This document shows, piece after piece, positions 26,201 through 33,818 of a stretch of DNA of 64,000 nt. This DNA is from Tessaracoccus aquimaris (GTDB lineage: Bacteria > Actinomycetota > Actinomycetes > Propionibacteriales > Propionibacteriaceae). The stretch spans positions 2,914,001-2,978,000 of the forward strand of contig NZ_CP019606.1 in assembly GCF_001997345.1 (NCBI RefSeq). The letters are read 5' to 3'. How positions within the stretch are numbered: position 1 is the stretch's first letter; each line of letters begins with the position of its first letter. The position numbers were made by a program, and so were the translations under genes. The notes under the pieces were generated by a model. That model saw only the letters and a program-made list of their open reading frames with translations. It was not told the origin of the DNA and did not search any database.

Positions 26201-26590
26201 GAACTCTCGGGTGGGCAGTTCACCCTCGCGCACGAGAAGGGCGAGTTCTTCGTCATCGACCACGCCGACGCCGAGGCAAAGCGCTCCGTCCGCACGCTTT
26301 CCGGCGGCGAGACCTTCCAGGCGAGCCTCGCTCTGGCGCTGGCGCTGTCCGCCGAACTGTCGTCGATGTCGTCCAACGCGGCCAAGCTCGACTCGATCTT
26401 CCTCGACGAGGGCTTCGGCTCGCTCGACCCCGACAGCCTCGAGGTGGTCGCCGTCACGCTCGAACGCCTGGCCGCAGGCGACCGGATGGTGGGCGTCGTG
26501 ACCCACGTGCAGGGCCTCGCCGAACGGATCCCGACCCGATTCGTCGTCACGCGCACCTCGCGCTCGTCGACCGTGGTGCGGGAGGGCTGA
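23297..26590 (+). CDS. sbcC: SbcC/Rad50 family ATPase with zinc hook, 1097 aa
   Basis: SMC-like ATPase split by a long coiled coil. N-terminal Walker A 'VGPTGAGKST' (residues 33-42) and Q-loop 'KAVVLPQGRFAEFL'. Two heptad-rich, alanine-rich arms flank a central zinc hook 'CPVC' near residue 523. The C-terminal signature is 'RTLSGGETFQASLALALALS' and Walker B 'SIFLDEGFGSLD'. ATP binding clamps DNA and controls the SbcD nuclease. The arms are strongly Ala/Arg/Glu-rich, as expected in high-GC bacteria. The gene shares single bases with both neighbours (TGATG), indicating one coupled transcript. Confidence 0.95.
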   Translation: MRPVRLEMNGFASFRTETTVDFDGADYFALVGPTGAGKSTVIDAMVFALYGSAPRWGRATAIQYALAPTATSATVRLVFDVGAERYQVAREVRRVGQSIQQRSAVLERFDDPAKTAATSDEVDVVASEVRDVTPAVEELLGLSFDDFTKAVVLPQGRFAEFLNATVGERQDILLKLLGAHQYDIVMRAAGSRRAAANSDVLTAEARIGDLGGATQEAIDEARARVEDFRLLDDRITALQASLDGARSTAHKASDALTSAAADVTRLSAVRIPDGLTGLAARSTQVRAEAERLTSEATAAEATYGEARAALEAGGNRSQLERLRDQWVELATLTATLPDLQTQSAEAQSRATEAAVARSAAEAAWSEAFAAEAEAGQALAAAGSAVQAAEDRRARIAAVEAPDGLDDLAQRLDAASDAVRAAGDAFDAAESAEDDAREALRTAGEPVDLSQTIARCDAAIAASARVDDLTARAGAAGIALGDTHVMAQAAEADLTAARARNDEARVLVTAAGLRAGLKVGHDCPVCTVPVATLPDPIDAGEADAAAGLLRQADLAARTAREAVTRAESEVAALSRTLAEARAQLANLTPSGTDPAEARADAVAGLAKVDAARARLEAAQADRSTARASLEDTKRRAATLDEERKAALTALREARSALLPLGSPVAESDSVQDSWRELTSWASGALTDLDATSLPRVRADHEEAGRAHSEATMALAAAKDARESASAAADGARSAVLRAESTLTRVTERGEDLRRTLDGAPPAAQVSGDLDALAALERQERSALAAFQAAGQSRNAAAQAERDLRAELSAADRLLRETRDPLVPLGAPSVDTSDLPAAWSALADWAKTATTAAEERLLAAHTASEEATKGVTEAEAAIVAAATDWGLEVATAAGVASALAAESARAADRVTNLERDLARLATLHETRAEAEERRQVAGMLAEHLSAKKFQRWLAGAALDVLVEAASSSLLELSGGQFTLAHEKGEFFVIDHADAEAKRSVRTLSGGETFQASLALALALSAELSSMSSNAAKLDSIFLDEGFGSLDPDSLEVVAVTLERLAAGDRMVGVVTHVQGLAERIPTRFVVTRTSRSSTVVREG

Positions 26591-27540
26591 TGCAGTACTC
26601 GGTGGACGGATGGGCACCTGACTACGGCTCAAGCTTGCAGGAGGTCGAGGAACTGGCGGAGTCGGTCGCCCAACTCGACGCCAGCGTCGAGGTCGCCCTC
26701 GAGCGCTGGGCCGCGGTCCCTGCGCAGCCCGTGGCGGTGCCCGAGACGATCCTGTTCGTCGACGGCGTTCGTCGCGTCGAGGCCCGGCTGTGGATCTCGG
26801 AGGACGACGGCGACGCCGCGCCCGGGCTGTGCGCCTCCTACGCCGCGGGAGTGGTTCGCTCCACCAGGAAGGCGGCCACCGTCGAGGTCGCCGAGGTGCG
26901 CCGCGCGCTGCTCAGCACCTCCGAGGACGCCGCCGACATCGTCACCCGCCTCGGCACCTGGACGGCGGTGCACGCCAAGCCCGACCCCTCCAAGCAGGTC
27001 TTCGACGTGCTCTCGCTCGCGCTGCAACAGAAACTGGCCGAGTTGGAGATCATCTGCGCGGCGAACGCCCGCGCCGCGACCGGTTCCGTCGACGATGACC
27101 TGCTCGTGATCGACGGCCCCCTGCACGGTCGCACCAAGGTGCCCCGGGCGATCGGGGCGATCAAGTCGCACCAATCCGCCTACCTGCCCGCCGACCTGAA
27201 TCGGGTGGTCGGCACGCTCGAAGCCGGCGAGCGGACGCCGATCTTCCTGCTGGGCACCACCTGGGAGCGCTACTCCTGGTACCTGCGACTGCCCGGCGGA
27301 GGCGGCTCGCCGTGGGCGGGCATCGTCCGCGTCGAGTGCTCCCCCGAACTGCCGGTCGAGGACGCGGTCGCGCTCGCCTCACTGTCCCAGGCCGTGTTGC
27401 CTCGCTACGCGTCGGAAGCCTTCAAGGACCCGCGGGCCCCGCAGAACCTGTACCCGATCAGCGGCTTGGAGAAGACGCTGCGCCACCGCCTCGGCGACCC
27501 GGCCCTGCTCCGACGCGCGCTGATCTCCGCTCCCCGATAG
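26590..27540 (+). CDS. NurA-like 5'-3' nuclease, 316 aa
   Basis: RNase H-like nuclease of the NurA type: first catalytic Asp in 'ILFVDGVRRVEARL' (about residue 56), second in 'LLVIDGPLHG' (about residue 177). A conserved Lys follows in 'GAIKSHQSAYL', and the C-terminal 'NLYPISGLEKTLRHRLGDPALL' corresponds to the NurA 'YP...L..A' motif. In archaea NurA is driven by HerA and resects DNA ends after Mre11-Rad50 opens them; gene order here implies the same partnership. It starts at the ATG sharing one base with the SbcC stop. The 108 bases after it hold no recognisable gene. Confidence 0.8.
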   Translation: MQYSVDGWAPDYGSSLQEVEELAESVAQLDASVEVALERWAAVPAQPVAVPETILFVDGVRRVEARLWISEDDGDAAPGLCASYAAGVVRSTRKAATVEVAEVRRALLSTSEDAADIVTRLGTWTAVHAKPDPSKQVFDVLSLALQQKLAELEIICAANARAATGSVDDDLLVIDGPLHGRTKVPRAIGAIKSHQSAYLPADLNRVVGTLEAGERTPIFLLGTTWERYSWYLRLPGGGGSPWAGIVRVECSPELPVEDAVALASLSQAVLPRYASEAFKDPRAPQNLYPISGLEKTLRHRLGDPALLRRALISAPR

Positions 27541-27648
27541 CGGCTAGGGCGCGACTCGGTCCTCGGCTTCGGCAAACCGGCCCGCGAGAAGCGCTCGCCA
27601 TCGCGGGCCAGTCCCGGATGTGCAGCAACTCCTTCGCGACTAGTTCCA

Positions 27649-28122
27649 CTAGAACTCCACCGCGTCCCGCAGGATGTCTGCGTCAATCCCTTGCCTCAAA
27701 CCTCCGTATGTCACGAGGTCCACCGGGCGGCCAAGAGTCGAGGAGAGTCGGTCCTGAAGGCCGACGATGTCGCCGATGGTCGCCCCGGTCGGCGGTTGCA
27801 CGAGGAGGTCGATGTCCGACTCGGTCGTGGCCTCGCCTCGTGCCACCGATCCGAAGACCGCCAGCCTTCCGAACCCGTAGGCAGCAGCGAGATCGACCAG
27901 TACGGGGCCTGCCGCCTCGACCGCGTCGCGAGGGTGTGCGTCGGAGACGGATTCTGCGACCTTGAGTTGTTGGCTCACCGCGGGTTGGCTGATTCCCAAC
28001 TCGTCGGCGACCTCCCGCTGAGAGCGCCCCTCAGCCACCATGGCGCGGAGGCTGTAGGCGCGCCTGAGCCGCGCGATCTCCTCAAGGTGACGCGCGGCCC
28101 GATACTCCCCCAGAAGAGCCAT
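27649..28122 (-). CDS. HTH plus nucleotidyltransferase (MNT-type) protein, 157 aa
   Basis: N-terminal helix-turn-helix 'REVADELGISQPAVSQQLKVAE' (residues 36-57) fused to a minimal nucleotidyltransferase domain with 'VFGSVARGEATTESDIDLLV': the GS motif and the two Asp residues needed for metal-dependent nucleotide transfer. MNT domains usually act as antitoxins that AMPylate a HEPN (HepT) RNase toxin encoded next to them. No HEPN gene is recognisable on either side here, so this may be an orphan or an autonomous regulator. Its ATG is preceded by a TTATGG context with a weak ribosome site. Confidence 0.78.
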   Translation of the reverse strand: MALLGEYRAARHLEEIARLRRAYSLRAMVAEGRSQREVADELGISQPAVSQQLKVAESVSDAHPRDAVEAAGPVLVDLAAAYGFGRLAVFGSVARGEATTESDIDLLVQPPTGATIGDIVGLQDRLSSTLGRPVDLVTYGGLRQGIDADILRDAVEF

Positions 28123-28149
28123 AAGGCAACCTTATCACGATCTCGACGG

Positions 28150-29193
28150 CTAGCTGACGAGGACGGGAGAGGGGTCGAGCGAGACTCGCACCGGGGCGCC
28201 GTGGCTGAGGCGGTCGGCGTCGCGGGTGTGGACCAAGGCCTGCACGGTCGTCCCGTCAGTCAACTCGGCGACAACGCTCGCGCGGTCGCCCAGGAAGGCG
28301 ACCTGGCGCACCGTCGCCTCGTGGCCGTCCTCACCGATGCCGAGCAGTACGCGCTCCGGGCGGACCAGGGCTGTGCCCTGCCCCTCACCGATCGAGCCGG
28401 GCAGGGTCGGCAGCCATTGGCCGAGCACCTGCACGGACCCCGCCGCCACCCTGCCGGGAAGCGGGTTGGTCGACCCGATGAACCGCGCCACGAAATCGGA
28501 GACAGGTCGCTCGTACAGGTCCTGCGGTGCACTGAGTTGCTCGATCCGCCCGCTCTGCATGACGCCGACCCGGTCGGCCATGGCGAGCGCCTCCGCCTGG
28601 TCATGGGTGACGAAGAGGGCCGTGGTGCCCAGTTCGAGCTGAATCCGGCGGATCTGGTCGCGCAGTTGCACTCGGACCTTCGCGTCGAGTGCCGACAGCG
28701 GCTCATCGAGGAGCAGCACGTCTGGGCGCGACGCCAACGCGCGGGCGAGCGCCACCCGCTGCTGCTGTCCTCCGGACAACTCGTGCGGGAACCGCTTGGC
28801 CATCGCCCCCAACTCGACCAACTCCAGGTGGTCGCGGATGATCGCGCCCCGCTCGGGGCGGGGCACCTTTCGCATCGAGAGCGCGAAGTCGAGGTTTCCC
28901 TCCACTGTGAGATGGGGGAAGAGCGAGTAGCTCTGGAAGACCATCGACATGTGCCGCCTGTTGGCGGGCAGCGCGGTGATGTCGCGGTCCGCGACGAGCA
29001 CGGTCCCCGAGTCGGCTTCCTCCAAGCCTGCGAGGACGCGCAGGGCCGTGGTCTTCCCGCACCCGGAGGGGCCGAGCAGCGCGACCAGTTCGCCTGGGTG
29101 GATCTCGAGCGAGAAGTCACGCAGCGCGCGGACGGTGCCGAAGCTGCGGTTGAGGTCACGCATCGAGACGGATGCGGCGGTGGGATGGGACAC
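28150..29193 (-). CDS. ABC transporter ATP-binding protein, Fe/polyamine type, 347 aa
   Basis: Walker A 'GPSGCGKTT', Q-loop 'FQSYSLFPHL', signature 'LSGGQQQRVALARAL', Walker B 'DVLLLDEPLSALDA', switch 'VTHDQAEAL', and a C-terminal TOBE domain from about residue 270. The family couples ATP hydrolysis to uptake of ferric iron, spermidine/putrescine, thiamine or 2-aminoethylphosphonate. GTG start at 29193, seven bases after the stop of the permease gene. Last gene of a four-gene importer operon. Confidence 0.9.
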   Translation of the reverse strand: MSHPTAASVSMRDLNRSFGTVRALRDFSLEIHPGELVALLGPSGCGKTTALRVLAGLEEADSGTVLVADRDITALPANRRHMSMVFQSYSLFPHLTVEGNLDFALSMRKVPRPERGAIIRDHLELVELGAMAKRFPHELSGGQQQRVALARALASRPDVLLLDEPLSALDAKVRVQLRDQIRRIQLELGTTALFVTHDQAEALAMADRVGVMQSGRIEQLSAPQDLYERPVSDFVARFIGSTNPLPGRVAAGSVQVLGQWLPTLPGSIGEGQGTALVRPERVLLGIGEDGHEATVRQVAFLGDRASVVAELTDGTTVQALVHTRDADRLSHGAPVRVSLDPSPVLVS

Positions 29194-29200
29194 GGGTGGC

Positions 29201-29986
29201 CTATCGGGTAGGTCGACGGTTGGTGAAGAAGCTGATGCCCACCAGGAGGGCGATGCCGAACAGCAGCGAGAGCAGCGACACGGCGGCCGCCACTTGCGGG
29301 GCCGCCTGGTTGACGAGCATCACGCCGGTCTGGAGCGTCTCCCGGGCAAGCATCCGGGCGATGGTGAACTCCCCGAGCACGACGGCGATCGAGATGAACG
29401 CAGCCGACGCGATCGCGGTCCGGAGGTTCGGGAGCACGACCCGGAGGATGACCGTTGGCCAGGATGCCCCCATCGATCGGGCGGCCGTCGCGAGGGTCTC
29501 CAGGTCGAGCGCCGACAGGCCGGAGTCGAGCGCGCGATAGGCGAAGGGCAGCACGAGGATCACGTAGGCGAAGCACAGCCAGATCGCGTCCGTGTTGAGC
29601 AGCGACGTCGAGATGAACCGGTAGATCGGCACGAGACCGACGACGAGGACGATGGCGGGTAGGGTCAGCGGGAGCAGGGCGCAGAACTCCACGATCCGCG
29701 AGAGCCTCGGCAGCCTCAGCCGCACCCAGATCATGGTCGGCACGAGGAGCGCCAGCATGATCGTGACGGTCAGGGCCGCAATGAGGAGCGAGTTGACGAC
29801 CCCCTGGTAGAGCGGAGCCAACCTGCTCTGGTCCGTGCCACCGAACAGCTTGGTCCACGCGTCGAAGGACACATTGCCGGTCAGCGGGAACCGCACCGAG
29901 AACTCGAACAGGGCGTACAGCGGGTACGCGAGGAAGATCGCCACAAGGGCGAGGAGGACCACCGATGGCCAGGCGCGGCGCCTCAT
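29201..29986 (-). CDS. ABC transporter permease (second subunit), 261 aa
   Basis: Six membrane helices with the EAA loop 'LATAARSMGASWPTVILRV' in the last third. The ATG at 29986 overlaps the stop of the first permease gene by 4 bases (ATGA), which fixes the start. PotC/FbpB-like half of the importer. Confidence 0.88.
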   Translation of the reverse strand: MRRRAWPSVVLLALVAIFLAYPLYALFEFSVRFPLTGNVSFDAWTKLFGGTDQSRLAPLYQGVVNSLLIAALTVTIMLALLVPTMIWVRLRLPRLSRIVEFCALLPLTLPAIVLVVGLVPIYRFISTSLLNTDAIWLCFAYVILVLPFAYRALDSGLSALDLETLATAARSMGASWPTVILRVVLPNLRTAIASAAFISIAVVLGEFTIARMLARETLQTGVMLVNQAAPQVAAAVSLLSLLFGIALLVGISFFTNRRPTR

Positions 29987-30855
29987 CGGTGCCACCTCGA
30001 TGCCCGACGCTGGATCAGGGTGTACCCGCCCATGACGAGCGCCACCACAAGGATCATGCCGGTCGCCAACGCTTGCGCGTAGGCATCCATCCCTGCGTTG
30101 TTCTCGTTGCGGATCGCGCCCTCGATGGCCATCGGGACGATGATGTTGCGCTGCGAGATGAGCGCCGCGGCGGTGGCATAGGCGGAGAAGGCGTTGGCGA
30201 ATAACAGCAGCAGGCAGCCGAGGAAGCTGGGCGCAAGGATCGGGGCTGCCACGCGCGCCCAGTACGTCAGGCTCGAGCCGCCCAGGTTCGCGGTCGCGTC
30301 GCGCCATTCGACGCGAAGCCCGTCGACGGCGGGCAGGAACACGATGACCATCAGCGGGATCTGGAAGTACGAGTAGACGACGATCAGGCCAGGGACCGAG
30401 GCGAGAAAGTCGCCCGGGATCACGACGTGGAAGGCGTCCGCGAGCAGTCGGGTCAGGTTGCCGTTCTTTCCGAGGACCGCGATGAAGGAGAAGGCGAGCA
30501 TCACGCCGCCGAACTGCGCCAGGACGCTACACACCGCCGTGAAGACCCTGCGGGTCGTGCTGGTGATCGACGTCAAGGACAGGGCATACGCCGCTGCCCC
30601 GCCGACGACCGCACCGATCAGCGCCGAGGCGAGGGAGAGCCAGGAGGTGGTCAGGAAGATCTGCAGGGTGGCCGGTTGCAGCAGTCGGCTCATCGGTTCC
30701 AACGTGAAGACACCGTCACGGGTGCGGAAGGCACCCAGGATCACGATGACGGTCGGCAGGAAGAGAAACACCGCCAGGTATCCGAAGAAGGGGAGGGTGG
30801 CGGCGCCGTCGCGGAGGTTCCGGACGGCGCGCGCCACCGTCGAGGGGTTCGACAT
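29983..30855 (-). CDS. ABC transporter permease (first subunit), 290 aa
   Basis: Six-helix binding-protein-dependent permease of the PotB type. The EAA-like loop is 'RDATANLGGSSLTYWARVAAP'-like, with the usual Gly and hydrophobic spacing though the first Glu is Asp. The start ATG lies two bases after the binding-protein stop. Works with the permease encoded immediately downstream. Confidence 0.87.
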   Translation of the reverse strand: MSNPSTVARAVRNLRDGAATLPFFGYLAVFLFLPTVIVILGAFRTRDGVFTLEPMSRLLQPATLQIFLTTSWLSLASALIGAVVGGAAAYALSLTSITSTTRRVFTAVCSVLAQFGGVMLAFSFIAVLGKNGNLTRLLADAFHVVIPGDFLASVPGLIVVYSYFQIPLMVIVFLPAVDGLRVEWRDATANLGGSSLTYWARVAAPILAPSFLGCLLLLFANAFSAYATAAALISQRNIIVPMAIEGAIRNENNAGMDAYAQALATGMILVVALVMGGYTLIQRRASRWHR

Positions 30856-30857
30856 GA

Positions 30858-31991
30858 TCAGGAGATCGCCGAGTCCCAGTTGTCCTGCAGGAACTTCGTC
30901 ATGGCGTCGGCCTGCTCGGTGGTCGGCGACTGAAGGTCGCTCACCTTCGGCACGGCCGCCTTGGCGGCCTCGGAGAACTCGCCCTCGAACTCGGAGGCGA
31001 GCACCGGGAGCGCGCCGCCCTCTGCCCACAGGTTCTGCGCCTCGGCCGAGTAGAGGAACTCCTGCCACAGGCGGGCGGCCGCCGGGTTGGGGGCGTCCTT
31101 GTTGATGGCCTGGTTGTAGTAGGACCCGACGGCGATGTCCTTGGGCAGGAACGTCGCCCAGTCGACGCCCTGCGCCTTGAGGGAGGTCGCCACCGGCACC
31201 ATGTTGTACGACCAGTCGAAGACGACGCCGTGCTCCCCGGCCTCGATCGTCCCTGGGGTGACGTCGGTCAGGTTGAGGGTCTTGGCCTCGTTGAGCTTCT
31301 TGAAGTAGTCGAGCCCGGCGGTGCCGTCGTCGAAGGTGCCGCCGTTTGCCAGGTTGGCGAGCATGAAGCCGTTGAACGCGGCGCCGGCCTCGGCTGGCTT
31401 GCCGTTCAGGGCGACCGTCCCCGCGAACTTCGGGTCGGTCAACTGGTCGAGGGAGGTGATCTCACCGAACTTGGTCTTGTTGTAGCCGACCACCATGACG
31501 CCGGTGTAGTCGTTGACCCAGAGGCCGGTGGCCTCCTTGTTGTCGGCGGGGATCTTGTCCCACTGCTCCACCTTGTACGGGGCGAAGTAGTCGGTCGAAG
31601 TGAGGGCGATGTTGGTTCCGAGGTCGAAGACGTCGGGGGCCTTATCGGTGCCCTTGTTGGCGTCGGCCGCGGCGATCTCCTCCTTGGAGGAGGCGTCGGG
31701 CGACTGCTCATTGACGGTGATGCCGTACTTCGCCTTGAACGCATCGATGACGGCGCCGTAGTTTGCCCAGTCGCGCGGCAGCGCGATGACGTTGAGCTGG
31801 CCCTCGGCCTTCGCGGCCTCGACGAGCTTGTCCATCCCGCCGAGGTCGGCGACCGAGGCGGCCGTTGCGGCGTTCGACGAGCCGGAGCCTGACGTGGTGA
31901 CCTCTGCGCCGGGCGTCGACGCGCCGCAGGCGGAGAGGGTGAGCCCGAGCACCGCGAGGGCGGCCGCTGCGAGGGAACGGTAGGTGCGCAT
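30858..31991 (-). CDS. ABC transporter solute-binding lipoprotein, 377 aa
   Basis: Lipobox 'LTLSACG' (Cys about residue 22), Ser/Thr/Ala-rich tether, then a bilobal binding protein. 'LNVIALPRDWANYGAVIDAFKAKYG' and 'VNDYTGVMVVGYNKTKFG' place it with polyamine/2-AEP/thiamine-type binding proteins. The aromatic residues in 'VFDWSYNMVP' and 'VGSYYNQAI' would line the ligand site. Ligand cannot be assigned. First gene of the operon; the 193-base gap upstream (to 32184) should hold its promoter. Confidence 0.86.
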   Translation of the reverse strand: MRTYRSLAAAALAVLGLTLSACGASTPGAEVTTSGSGSSNAATAASVADLGGMDKLVEAAKAEGQLNVIALPRDWANYGAVIDAFKAKYGITVNEQSPDASSKEEIAAADANKGTDKAPDVFDLGTNIALTSTDYFAPYKVEQWDKIPADNKEATGLWVNDYTGVMVVGYNKTKFGEITSLDQLTDPKFAGTVALNGKPAEAGAAFNGFMLANLANGGTFDDGTAGLDYFKKLNEAKTLNLTDVTPGTIEAGEHGVVFDWSYNMVPVATSLKAQGVDWATFLPKDIAVGSYYNQAINKDAPNPAAARLWQEFLYSAEAQNLWAEGGALPVLASEFEGEFSEAAKAAVPKVSDLQSPTTEQADAMTKFLQDNWDSAIS

Positions 31992-32184
31992 GCGCTGTCC
32001 TTTGATCTGCCGTGGCCGGGGTGGCCACTGAGGCGGACGCTAGGAGCGCAAACCCAACGATCGACGACGCCATGGTTGCGGGCCGGGGAACATCGGACGA
32101 ACGGGGGCCATCACTCCTAGTGACCGCCCCCGCGTGTCCGGTGTTTGCCGACCCTCGATCAGCGTGCTTCTGTCGCCGAGCGCG

Positions 32185-32610
32185 TCACGCGAGGGTCGCG
32201 TCGAGCGTGATCTCGATGCCAGCCAGCGCCTGCGACACCGGGCAGTTGGCCTTCGCGTCGGCCGCGATCTCCTGGAACTTGTCCTGGTCCAGCCCGGGGA
32301 CGACGGCCCTCAGGGTCAGGTGACTTCCGGTGATGCCGACACCAGGCTGGAAGCCGACCTCGGCCGTCGTGACGACCTCCTCGGGCGGGGTGCCGTTCTG
32401 CGCGAGGCCGTTGGACAGCGCCATCGAGAAGCACGACGCGTGCGCCGCGGCGATCAGTTCCTCGGGGGTGGTGGTCGAGTCGGAGCCCTCGCTGCGGGCC
32501 TTCCAGTTGATGGGGAAGGTGCCGAGGTGGGACGAGTCGAAGGCGACGTCGCCCGAGCCCTCGAACAGGGAGCCGCGCCAGGTGGTGGTTGCCTTGTTGG
32601 TGACGGACAT
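32185..32610 (-). CDS. OsmC-family peroxiredoxin-like protein, 141 aa
   Basis: Thiol peroxidase of the OsmC/Ohr superfamily with the two redox cysteines in 'AAAHASCFSMALS' (about residue 58) and 'ANCPVSQALAG' (about residue 124). The N-terminal 'ATTTWRGSLFEGSGDV' and the 'TTPEELIAAAHA' helix are typical of OsmC. Detoxifies organic hydroperoxides. ATG at 32610 has GGAGGAT upstream. Monocistronic by spacing. Confidence 0.92.
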   Translation of the reverse strand: MSVTNKATTTWRGSLFEGSGDVAFDSSHLGTFPINWKARSEGSDSTTTPEELIAAAHASCFSMALSNGLAQNGTPPEEVVTTAEVGFQPGVGITGSHLTLRAVVPGLDQDKFQEIAADAKANCPVSQALAGIEITLDATLA

Positions 32611-32689
32611 GAATCCTCCAAAATCTTCGGGTACAAGCCAGCCTACGAGCCATTGGGCGACCGCGCGCCGTTCCCCTTGGAGCCACCCG

Positions 32690-33817
32690 TCAGGGGCGGG
32701 GCGCGCGTGCCGCGACCAACTCGTCGCCGAAGAACCTGCGCTCGATGTCGAGCATCGCGAGCCGGAGCGCGCCGCGCGCGACATGGTTGCCGCCGAGCGT
32801 CGAGATCCGGATCTCCGGCATCCGGAGCACCTGGGCAGCCAGGCTCGCCGAGAACCTCGGCACCCACAGTTCGGCGAACGCCGCAGCACGGCCGCCGATG
32901 ACGAGCACCTCAGGATCGAGCATCAGCGTGACGGCTGCTGCCCCCGTCGCGACGTCGTCGGCAAATCTCTCGACCCGGGCAAGCGCCCCACGCTCACCAC
33001 TGGCTGCCGCCCGAAACGCGAGATCCATGCCAGGAACGAGCGCGCCCTCATTGCCCACCAGGTCTCGGACCGCGCGACCCCACCGCACCGCGGGCAGCGC
33101 ACCGACCTCGCCCGCCGCTCCCCCATGTCCGCGCAGCAGCATGCCGCCGACGGTGGCCGCCGCGCCGATCCGGGCGCCCGCGAGCACGAAGGCGACATCG
33201 TCGACGCCGTCAGCAACGCCCCACTGGCGTTCGGCGAGCAGCGCGACCTTGACGTCATTGCCGACCAGCACGGGCCAGCCGAATCGCCGCCCGAACCGTT
33301 GCGGCAGGTCGACCTCGGCCCAGCCCGGTAGCGGGCTGAACAGCGCCGTGCGCCCGGACGAGTCGACGGGCCCGGTGACGGCAATGCCCATCGCCCAGAC
33401 CCGGCCGGGGTCGTTCACCATGGCGTCGATGAGTGCGTCGACGACGGCGAGGCGCGCGTCGGGCATCGCCTCGGGCGCGACCCCGGCGACCCTCTCGTCG
33501 AGCAGGGTTCCCGACAGGTCACCGACCACGACGCGGACGCCATGCACCCCGATGTCGACGCCGAGCAGGAGCCCCGCCGAGGCGTGGAAGCGGTGCCTGC
33601 GGGCAGGTCGGCCGCCGAGATCGGTCGTCGACATCCCGGCGGAGGCGATCCAGCCAAGCCGCTCGAGTTCTGCGAGCGCGCCATTCACGCTCGGCCTGGA
33701 GAGGCCCGTCGCTCCCGCCAACTCACTCGCGGTCGACCCCTCGGCCTCGCGCAGGTGCCGCAGCACCAGGTGGATGTTGAACCTGCGGACGTGACCGCTG
33801 TCGAGCGAGCCGGCCAT
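32690..33817 (-). CDS. ROK family transcriptional regulator without the zinc cysteines, 375 aa
   Basis: N-terminal winged helix (residues 10-70, 'TASELAGATGLSRPSVNGALAELERLG') and a ROK sugar-kinase-like domain ('LGVDIGVHGVRVVVGDLSG', 'GIAVTGPVD', 'VLVGNDVKVALLAERQWG'). The CxCGxxGC zinc motif of ROK repressors is missing: the region reads 'GEVGALPAVRWGR'. ATG 33817 is one base after the stop of the alpha-galactosidase gene, so both are co-transcribed and it probably regulates that gene in response to a galactoside. Confidence 0.85.
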   Translation of the reverse strand: MAGSLDSGHVRRFNIHLVLRHLREAEGSTASELAGATGLSRPSVNGALAELERLGWIASAGMSTTDLGGRPARRHRFHASAGLLLGVDIGVHGVRVVVGDLSGTLLDERVAGVAPEAMPDARLAVVDALIDAMVNDPGRVWAMGIAVTGPVDSSGRTALFSPLPGWAEVDLPQRFGRRFGWPVLVGNDVKVALLAERQWGVADGVDDVAFVLAGARIGAAATVGGMLLRGHGGAAGEVGALPAVRWGRAVRDLVGNEGALVPGMDLAFRAAASGERGALARVERFADDVATGAAAVTLMLDPEVLVIGGRAAAFAELWVPRFSASLAAQVLRMPEIRISTLGGNHVARGALRLAMLDIERRFFGDELVAARAPRP

Positions 33818-33818
33818 G

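Noticed and set aside
24421..26556. 711-codon minus-strand frame across sbcC
   Set aside because: Shadow of the SbcC coiled coil; almost entirely Ala/Ser/Arg and without any domain.
27458..27649. Possible HEPN toxin start (VELVAKELLHIRDWPA) following the MNT gene
   Set aside because: Only about 15 residues look protein-like before the composition turns to antisense of the NurA gene; no RxxxxH motif is visible in any frame.
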